Origin: Ureaplasma sp.
GTDB lineage: Bacteria > Bacillota_I > Bacilli_A > Mycoplasmatales > Mycoplasmoidaceae
Direction: 5' to 3'
Length of the DNA: 15,344 bases
NCBI GenBank assembly: GCA_020024775.1
Contig: JAHHTF010000017.1
Location: 1-15,344, forward strand
Under the pieces are notes generated by a model. That model was not told the DNA's origin and made no database searches. It saw only the letters and a list, made by a program, of their open reading frames with translations. The position numbers and the translations under genes were made by a program. The stretch's first letter is position 1. Each line of letters begins with the position of its first letter. Below are positions 8,970 to 15,344 of the stretch, in pieces.

Positions 8970-11900
8970 ATGAGTAAGTTTAAAAAAATGAGAATTATAG
9001 GTGCAGTTTTAGGGAGCTGCGCTATTTTAGGAGGATTGACGGGAGCATTAGCTTCTTGTAATGAAAAGCAACAATCTTCCTCTTCTGATAATCATCCAGT
9101 TCAAGCTAATAAGGGAGTTAAATTAGCTTCAGAAAAACTACTAGATATTTCTTCTAAATTTACACAACTAGCACAAAATGTTAGTAATTTAGAACAATCA
9201 AAATCTGTTGAAAAAGAAATAACTACTTATATCAATAATGTCTTTTGAGCGGATCAAAATTTATATGTCTCAAAGGTTACTGCTTTGTTATCTAGATCTG
9301 CAGCTGATGCCCCAAGAACATTTAATTTAATTATTTCTTTCCAACAAGATGTTTATGTTGATAAGGGTGCAACTAAGGTTTTTAAATCCGTTGATTCTAA
9401 AACTATTGAATTAGTTCAACCTGTTCAAACATTAATTACTACAATTTATTTCACAAGAGATTTTGTTAATAAAATTGATAAACTATTACAAGGTAATTTG
9501 AACCAACAAGTTACTACTAATTCTGGTGTAAACGAAGGAATAGCAAAAGTAGTTGCTCAATGTAAACAGATGTTTATTGACTATGGTGTACTACCAGAAG
9601 ATATTGTGTCAATTAACATTGATAGAGCAGGTGTTATTGATAGAAAACAAGCATTATCAGCAACATTCAATTTTACTAAAGAAGTTGAATTACAAGATGA
9701 TGCTATCTTTGCTGTGAACCAAAGTGATAATCATCAATTAGTATATACTCGTAAACCATTTGTAACTGGTTATATAGTAATTGAAGACAATACTGATGAA
9801 TTCCAATCAGATATAATTCCATATGCTGATCCTAGTGAATTTAATTGAAAAGCTCAATCAACTTACCATGCATGAACAGAAATTGTTGACAACCCTTCTT
9901 ATATGTTATTTTCACCAATTGGAAACAAAATTGATGAAAGAGTAATTAGAAGTGAATTCTTAAGAACAATCATGGATTCAAAACAAGCACCAGATAGTTC
10001 TTCAAAACCATTTAATATCTTTATTGAAAATATGAGAACATTTGTCCACCCTAAAACCAATCAAATCATTTGTGATATTGTTTTAGATATTAGAAACCCT
10101 AACCCAACTGCTAAAAAATACAAACTAGGAAAACTAATCACAGCTGATATACAACCAAATGTTCCAACAACAATTAAGATAACTATTGATTCAACTTTAA
10201 GAAAAACATTCCATAAAGAAAGAATGGATAAAGCAACACAATTAACTAAGAGCTGATTTGCTTATAATATTGATGAAGTTAAAGTTCAAAAAGATAGTGG
10301 TCCAGTTAACACAATTAAAAAGTATGCACCAACTCCGTATTGTAAAACAATAAATACTTTTGTAATGTTACCAAAGATTCCAGATACTCAATCTTATTTA
10401 GATATTAGAGATGAAGCTAATGGATATCTAAAAGAACTTAATGTTAATCAAATAGATAGTGAAATTACAAACACAGTAAATACTAAGTATAAAGGATTAA
10501 CTAATAACTTAGATATTCTAAATGGTATTGCTAATGATATCTTAGCTAATAAAACAGTTGCACAAGTATTATCTGCTCATGCAACACAAATTGGAAATAT
10601 GATTTATGAATTCGGATTTAATAATAATCCAAAACTATCTGAATTCCCTAATGTGTTCTCATTAATATTAAATAATAAATCATTACCATATATTTATGCA
10701 AGTCAAAGTTTTAGAAATTTAATCTTATCATTAGTATCAGATAACTTTGTTTTAAAAACAGCAATTCAAACTATTTTTAAAACTTTCCCAGATGAAGCAT
10801 CATTCTCTGGAGCTGTAGAACAAATTAAGAATTTATTGCCTAATACAACAGATCCAAAAATTGTTGCTTTATTAGATGCATTTAATTCAAACATGGGTGT
10901 ATTAGATGTAGCATTAAATAATTCAGGAACAATCATTGATTTAATGGCTGGAATGATTCCATTTATTGCTTCAAATCAAGATAGCTTAAAACTATTATTA
11001 CAAACAATGAAAGATACAGGATTGAATGCAACATTCATGAAATTAATCATGAATCTAATTTATAAGAATTCACCAACAACTAATAGACCAGTATTATTAG
11101 ACTTAGTGTATGGAATAACACACAGTCAAGCAGCTATTAATATCTTAAATAAATTCATTTATAATAATGGTAACTTTAATGAAGCTAACTTAAGAGAAGC
11201 AATTAGATTCTTTGCGACTCCAACTGATTTAAAAGGAAATCCAATTTCTTATAAAACTTTTATGGATTCAGTAAACATTACAAGTTGATTTAACAATGGT
11301 AATCCAACTTATGACCCTGATTCAAGAATCTTAAATTACTCTAAAACATTTAGATTTAGATTTACAAGAGATATTAAATGAGATGCTTCTAAATTAATGA
11401 AGATTGTTCCTTACTTTGATATTAACCTTGGATTCATTCATTTAAATGATTTGATTAAAAAGAATTTCCCTAAAGGTTTTGCAATCAGAGCAAATGATTA
11501 TATTGATATAACAATTAATTTCAATAACACACCAGTTTTATATGCAGTTGATACATTCACTAAACAAATGAGATGACAAGCATATGCAACAACTAAAGTT
11601 AATTTAAATATGCCAGGGTCAATGTGATATGCATGAGATGCTACTAACTCTCCAATCATTGATTATGCAACAAAACCATTGTGAGCAGAAGCATTACAAA
11701 AAATTAGTTATCAAGAATTTAGTTTAGAAGGATATTTCACTCCACAAACTTCTGTGTTAGAAAAACATAAGTTTGCAAAATATGATCCTTACAGACTTAA
11801 CAATAATGCATTCTTTAATAAAATGCAATATGGACCTAGTCAAGATATTAAGAACTATGTTCAAAGATATTCAGCATCTCAAAACATTGCTGGAACTAAG

Positions 11901-12188
11901 ATATCTAATAAACCAGCAGGTGGTTTAAAACAACATGATTACTGAAAGACAACTTCACCGTTTACTGGGGATTTAAATTATGTTGCAAACCAACTATTTG
12001 ATTTAAGTAATATGGAATCAATTGATTACCATGTATCTATTAGTACAATTGAATTATTAAACTTAAGACAAGTAAGTGCAGTACCAAGTATTAAGATTCA
12101 CAAAATCGAATTACACTTACCAACTTATGTTTATACTAATGATGGGCTAATGAAAAACTCAGTTGTTTATATGTGAGTTCAAATGTAA
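8970..12188 (+). CDS. Large surface lipoprotein, 1072 residues
   Basis: A predicted membrane-anchored lipoprotein of unknown function. The N-terminus MSKFKKMRIIGAVLGSC starts a basic-plus-hydrophobic signal peptide that ends in the lipobox LASC, so Cys30 should be lipid-modified; a Ser-rich linker (SSSSD) follows. The frame is continuous when many TGA codons are read as Trp (for example 9246-9248, 11286-11288). Residues about 51-157 and 158-282 look like two copies of a module also repeated in the lipoprotein at 13346: a helical segment, then VSKV-type strands and a closing QPVQT or KPFVT. Residues about 460-770 appear mostly helical; the C-terminal third has aromatic-rich, beta-like segments. 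The gene stands alone between two terminators and its message is probably leaderless. Adhesion or antigenic roles are common for such proteins, but nothing here proves one. Confidence 0.88.
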
Positions 12189-12202
12189 ACTCTTTTATTA
12201 AT

Positions 12203-12241
12203 AAATCATTCTGTAGGATATTAACTATGGAATGATTTTTT
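12203..12241 (+). terminator. Rho-independent terminator after the first lipoprotein gene
   Basis: A 14-bp stem AAATCATTCTGTAG (12203-12216) / CTATGGAATGATTT (12225-12238), with two G-U pairs and an 8-base loop, then a T-run. Confidence 0.9.
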
Positions 12242-12280
12242 ATTATAGAATTGTTATATATTTAATATCAGGAGAATAAT

Positions 12281-12757
12281 ATGAGTTTATATGATTTTAA
12301 AGTAAAGGATATTAATCATAAAGAAGTATCATTAAGCAAATATAAAGATAAAGTATTATTGATTGTAAATGTAGCTTCAAGATGTGGGTTCACTAAACAA
12401 TATCAAGGATTACAAAGTTTATATGATAAATACAAAGATCAAGGATTTATGATTCTAGGATTTCCTTGTAACCAATTTTTATATCAAGAACCCGGAACAG
12501 AAGAACAAATCAAAGAATTTTGTACTACTAAATATAATGTAACGTTTGATATGTTTGAAAAGACTAAAGTTTGTGGAAAAGAAATAAGTGATTTATATAG
12601 TTATTTGATTAATAATAAACCATGAACTCCAAGAGCAAAAGCGGTGAAGTGAAATTTCGAAAAGTTTCTAATTGATAGAAATGGAAATATTGTAAATAGA
12701 TACTTATCTAAAACAGAACCATCTGAGATTGAATCAGATATAAAAGCATTATTGTAA
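12281..12757 (+). CDS. Glutathione peroxidase family protein (probably thioredoxin-dependent thiol peroxidase)
   Basis: A cytosolic peroxidase that reduces hydrogen peroxide or lipid hydroperoxides. It has 158 residues, typical of bacterial members, with TGA read as Trp at 12623-12625 and 12650-12652. The peroxidatic cysteine is C35 in VASRCGFTKQY. The catalytic Gln is Q69 in the FPCNQFLYQEPGT block, and WNFEKFLID supplies the Trp and Asn. C81 in FCTTKY sits where non-selenium members carry the resolving cysteine, so reduction by thioredoxin rather than glutathione is likely (family knowledge). In the usual NQFGGQEPG motif, FGGQ is replaced by FLYQ. Start ATG 12281 has AGGAG 6-7 bases upstream. 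It is monocistronic, between two terminators. It could help the cell survive its own or host peroxide. Confidence 0.93.
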
Positions 12758-12763
12758 TTATTG

Positions 12764-12792
12764 GAACTACCTTGTGGGTGGTTCTTTTTTTT
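12764..12792 (+). terminator. Rho-independent terminator after the peroxidase gene
   Basis: An 8-bp stem GAACTACC (12764-12771) / GGTGGTTC (12777-12784) with one T-G pair, loop TTGTG, then eight T. Confidence 0.9.
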
Positions 12793-12824
12793 GTGTAATG
12801 ATACCTTTTTTTGTTCAAAATGTC

Positions 12825-12841
12825 TTTTTTTTTTTTTTTTT
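12825..12841 (+). repeat. Homopolymer tract of 17 T
   Basis: An unbroken T17 tract lies 70 bases before the start of the small membrane protein gene and just upstream of -10-like sequences (TAAAAT 12852-12857, TAATAT 12857-12862). It is much longer than the T-tails of the terminators nearby. Such tracts are prone to slipped-strand length changes. Confidence 0.8.
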
Positions 12842-12910
12842 GGAATCGAGATAAAATAATATTGTCATTTTAAAAATTAATATTATTTCATAACAATAAG
12901 AGGTAAGAAA

Positions 12911-13189
12911 ATGGATAAGAAATTATTTAAAAAAATTGCTTGTATTGTAATGATTGTTGTTTCTTTTATTTTATGAGTTTTTTGTTCAATCTATATTGAT
13001 TATGCTAGAGTAGAATTACATCCTATAGCTGATGCAACTCGCTACTTTAAAGTAATTGCGCCATTTGTTGGTGGACTTATTTTTGGATTAGCTATCTTTG
13101 GTATATCAATTGCAGGTACTGTATTGCAATTTATTAAAAAAGATACTCAAAAGAAACAACAAGAAAAACAAACCCAATCAGAATATTAA
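12911..13189 (+). CDS. Small two-helix membrane protein, unknown function
   Basis: Not recognised. It has 92 residues, found by reading an in-frame TGA (12974-12976) as Trp. The start ATG 12911 has AGAGG 7 bases upstream. Lys-rich N-terminus (MDKKLFKK), first hydrophobic helix at about 9-29, a short outside-like loop (YARVELHPIADATRYFK), second helix at about 49-74, and a Lys/Gln-rich tail (KKDTQKKQQEKQTQSEY). The hairpin topology with both ends cytoplasmic fits the positive-inside pattern. It is a single gene between the poly-T tract and its own terminator, so its expression could be tuned by tract length (inference). Confidence 0.75.
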
Positions 13190-13195
13190 AGTAAC

Positions 13196-13227
13196 AAAGG
13201 ATTGTCTATGGCAATCCTTTTCTTTTT
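13196..13227 (+). terminator. Rho-independent terminator after the small membrane protein gene
   Basis: A 9-bp perfect stem AAAGGATTG (13196-13204) / CAATCCTTT (13212-13220), 7-base loop, then TCTTTTT. Confidence 0.9.
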
Positions 13228-13285
13228 AGCATATATGTTAATGACACTTTGCTGATAATACTTAGTAGTTTGTATTTATTTTTAG

Positions 13286-13291
13286 TACAAT
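13286..13291 (+). promoter_or_regulatory. Probable -10 box of the second lipoprotein gene
   Basis: TACAAT lies about 55 bases before the start codon; TTAGTA 18 bases upstream is only a weak -35 candidate. Initiation here would put the hairpin at 13302-13321 at the start of the leader. Confidence 0.4.
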
Positions 13292-13301
13292 ATTATTAAT
13301 G

Positions 13302-13321
13302 ATAACTAATAGCTTAGTTAT
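13302..13321 (+). promoter_or_regulatory. Perfect inverted repeat in the leader of the second lipoprotein gene
   Basis: ATAACTAA (13302-13309) pairs perfectly with TTAGTTAT (13314-13321) around the loop TAGC. It lies between the probable -10 box and the Shine-Dalgarno. It may act as an mRNA 5' stabilising hairpin or an operator; no T-run follows, so it is not a terminator. Confidence 0.5.
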
Positions 13322-13345
13322 ATTCAAATACTTGGAAGGCAATTA

Positions 13346-15328
13346 ATGAATAAAAAGAAGCAAATATTAATAGCTGCGTTATGTACATCAGCTGCTATTA
13401 CTGCTCCTGTTGCATTATCAATATTAGTAACATCTTGTAATAGTAATACAAGTGATATTGCTGCAGTCGGGGGTAATAGTGAATTAAATATCCCAGCAGA
13501 AATATTAACATCAATTTACCCAGTTGTTGTTAATAATATTTCAACTATAAAATCTGAATCAGATGTTGATAATGCAGCTAAAATCTTAAAACAACAAATT
13601 AATGAAATTCCAATTTTTAAAACAAACAATATTAGTGTTAATAATGTTTCAATGAATAAAACAACAACTAATAATGTTGATTATTATGCACCAAGTATTT
13701 CATTTGTAAGCAAGGGTTCAGTTGAAATTGTTTGACCTAATAATGATACTAATTTTAATATTGAAAATAATACTATTAGTGTTAAGAATCCAATTGAAGC
13801 TAGCTATGTTAAAACATTAAATGTTTCAGCTGATACAATTGCTATCATTAATCAAAAAGTGACTGATGTGATTCATAACTTAGTGAGTCCTGAAAGTAAT
13901 GAAACAATTGAATCGAGTATCAAAGAACAAGTTAATAATATTCCAGAGCTAAAAGATAATGGAATTCAAGTAGCTTCAGTATCTTTAGAAAATAGTCAAA
14001 CAGATGATTTTACTCAAGAGTACTCAGTATCATTACAATTTGAATCAAAACATCCATTAACATTTGATGATAATTCAGATTTGAATGTTGGATCTAATAA
14101 TACATTATCGACTAGATTACCAATTCAAAGTTCATCAAAGTTACCGATTAATATTAGTAATGCAGATTTGAATAAAGTATATAGTATTATTAATCAGAAA
14201 CTATCTGCATTTACTAAGAACAAAAGTATCTTAGCACTAAAGGATTCAATTGTTGCAGAATTACAATTATTAGACTTTGTAACTGCTAACAATATGTTGA
14301 TTAATAACTTTAGTTTAAAAGAAGACAAACAATCAAACCCAGATTATATATCATATTATGCTAGATTTGATTTTAGTTCAAATGATAGAGCTATTATTTT
14401 TGCTTCTAATGATTCTAATTTTAATATTAGTGGTAATTCATTAACATTAAAAAAACCTATTCAAACACAAGTATTACAAGTTGTTGAAATAGATGATAGC
14501 ATCTTAGATGAAGTTTATAATCAGATCAACACTTGTATAACAAATGTAAGCGATTATCAAAGTGAATCTGGAATTAAAGCTAGTTTAACAAGTTTAGTAA
14601 ACTCATTACCTAGTTTAAATAAAAAAGGAGTTAGTGTCAAACAAGTAGAGTTAACTAAATCTATTTCATCAGATGAATTTGAAGCTTATAGTGTTTCTAT
14701 TGAATTACAATGTGATAAAGAGTTTGAAATAGTTGGAAAGAATCCTAACTTAAAGATTATTGGAACTACATTATCAACAACTAAACCAATTAAAACAAGA
14801 ATTAGTACAGTTGCTAAAATTGATAGTTCTCAATTAGATCAAATTTTTGATGTAATTAGTAGACAAGTTAAAGTTATTAGAAACCAAAACCAAGTATTAG
14901 GAGTTCAAGGTGATATTGCTAATATGGTTAATGGTTTAAACTTTATGGTGTCACAAAAAGTTAAAGTTAATAATGTAGTATTGCAACCTGCTAATAGTGA
15001 ATATTCAGATTCCTTTGAATATAATGTAGCATTTGAATTAACTAGTAAAAAAAGAATTCAGATTCAAGATAATCCTAAATTCATTATTAATGGAAATACA
15101 TTGATATTATCATCTCCAGTAGCTTCATCTATTATTAAAGATTTAAGTTTGGATGATAGTTTCTTGGTTGATGTTCAAAATGCTTTCCAAAGAGCAATAT
15201 TATCAGTTGATGAAAATGAACCATTAGATTCAGTTAAAACAAAAGTTATCAAACAAGTTAATAATATTCCAGTTTTAAACATGAACAAGATTAGGGTGTT
15301 TAAGAAATTTTGTGGGGAACCACAATAA
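13346..15328 (+). CDS. Repeat-module surface lipoprotein, probably truncated at its 3' end
   Basis: A predicted lipoprotein of 660 residues as read. The signal peptide MNKKKQILIAALC... ends in lipobox VTSC with Cys31; TGGAAGG precedes ATG 13346. TGA is Trp at W130. After residue 46 the protein consists of tandem modules of about 110 residues: 47-156, 157-266, 267-377, 378-487, 488-597, and a partial one from 598. Each has an amphipathic helix, a VNxIPxL-type stretch, V-x-x-V-x-L strands, YxVSxxF, a NxxFxIxxNTL strand and a closing PIxT. The sixth module stops after NKIRV and the protein ends FKKFCGEPQ, which matches no other module. The final bases also change style (AGG, GTG, GGG, TGT codons). 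The break at about 15293 coincides with a sequence like an IS256-type end. No function can be assigned; adhesion or antigen variation is only a guess. Confidence 0.85.
13926..13946 (+). repeat. 21-bp perfect direct repeat, copy 1
   Basis: Identical to 15252-15272. It encodes the QVNNIP stretch of module 2 in the second lipoprotein gene; the two copies are 1326 bp (442 codons) apart. Confidence 0.8.
15252..15272 (+). repeat. 21-bp perfect direct repeat, copy 2
   Basis: Identical to 13926-13946, in the same reading frame, within the truncated last module just before the break. Confidence 0.8.
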
Positions 15329-15344
15329 TAAAACAATTCTAACA
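15294..15344 (+). mobile_element. Possible left end of a second IS256-like element, cut by the window edge
   Basis: From 15294 the sequence starts GGGTGTTTAAG and has TTTTGTG at the same offset as the ends of the IS at 7301 (GGG at 1-3, GT at 5-6, AA at 12-13, TTTTGTG at 15-21; 15 of 26 ungapped matches). It begins exactly where the lipoprotein module homology ends. Only 51 bases are visible, so the partner repeat and transposase are not seen. Confidence 0.4.

Noticed and set aside
15312..15327. TTGTGG-GGAA-CCACAA hairpin as the terminator of the second lipoprotein gene
   Set aside because: The stem is only 6 bp and is followed by ATAATAAAAC rather than a T-run; it fits better as part of a foreign sequence.

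Overview
The window looks like an AT-rich mollicute (Mycoplasma-like) chromosome segment that uses genetic code 4. Every long gene carries in-frame TGA codons at positions where tryptophan is expected. When these are read as Trp, fragmented reading frames fuse into full-length proteins: a KtrB-like transporter, Ffh, a DDE transposase, glutathione peroxidase and two large lipoproteins. Shine-Dalgarno sites are patchy, and rho-independent hairpins followed by T-runs separate most units. I cannot name the species.

Layout. 1-1941: 3' part of 23S rRNA, then 5S rRNA and a terminator. 2007-2282: rpmE (ribosomal protein L31) with its own terminator. 2322-7121: ktrB-like potassium transporter, an unrecognised 576-residue membrane protein, and ffh, all on + and closely spaced. 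7134-7247: a terminator shared with a convergent tRNA-Gly(GCC). 7301-8759: an intact IS256/Mutator-family insertion sequence with 26-bp imperfect inverted repeats, a perfect 8-bp target duplication and an uninterrupted 442-residue transposase on minus. 8777-8902: a short transcription-unit-like segment (TATAAT box, two-tier hairpin, strong terminator) with no ORF, a candidate small RNA. 8970-12188: a 1072-residue lipoprotein, probably made from a leaderless mRNA. 12281-12757: glutathione peroxidase. 12911-13189: a 92-residue two-helix membrane protein just downstream of a 17-T tract. 13346-15328: a 660-residue lipoprotein built from tandem modules of about 110 residues.

How it fits together. 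The first half is housekeeping: ribosome parts, K+ uptake and the signal recognition particle GTPase. The second half is accessory and surface-related. The two lipoproteins appear to share the same repeated module, although the second is built almost entirely of it and the first carries it only near the N-terminus. The last module of the second lipoprotein stops abruptly at about 15293, where a sequence resembling an IS256-type terminus begins, so a second insertion may truncate this gene. The IS at 7301-8759 appears to have landed between the -35-like and -10 elements of the promoter for the candidate small RNA.
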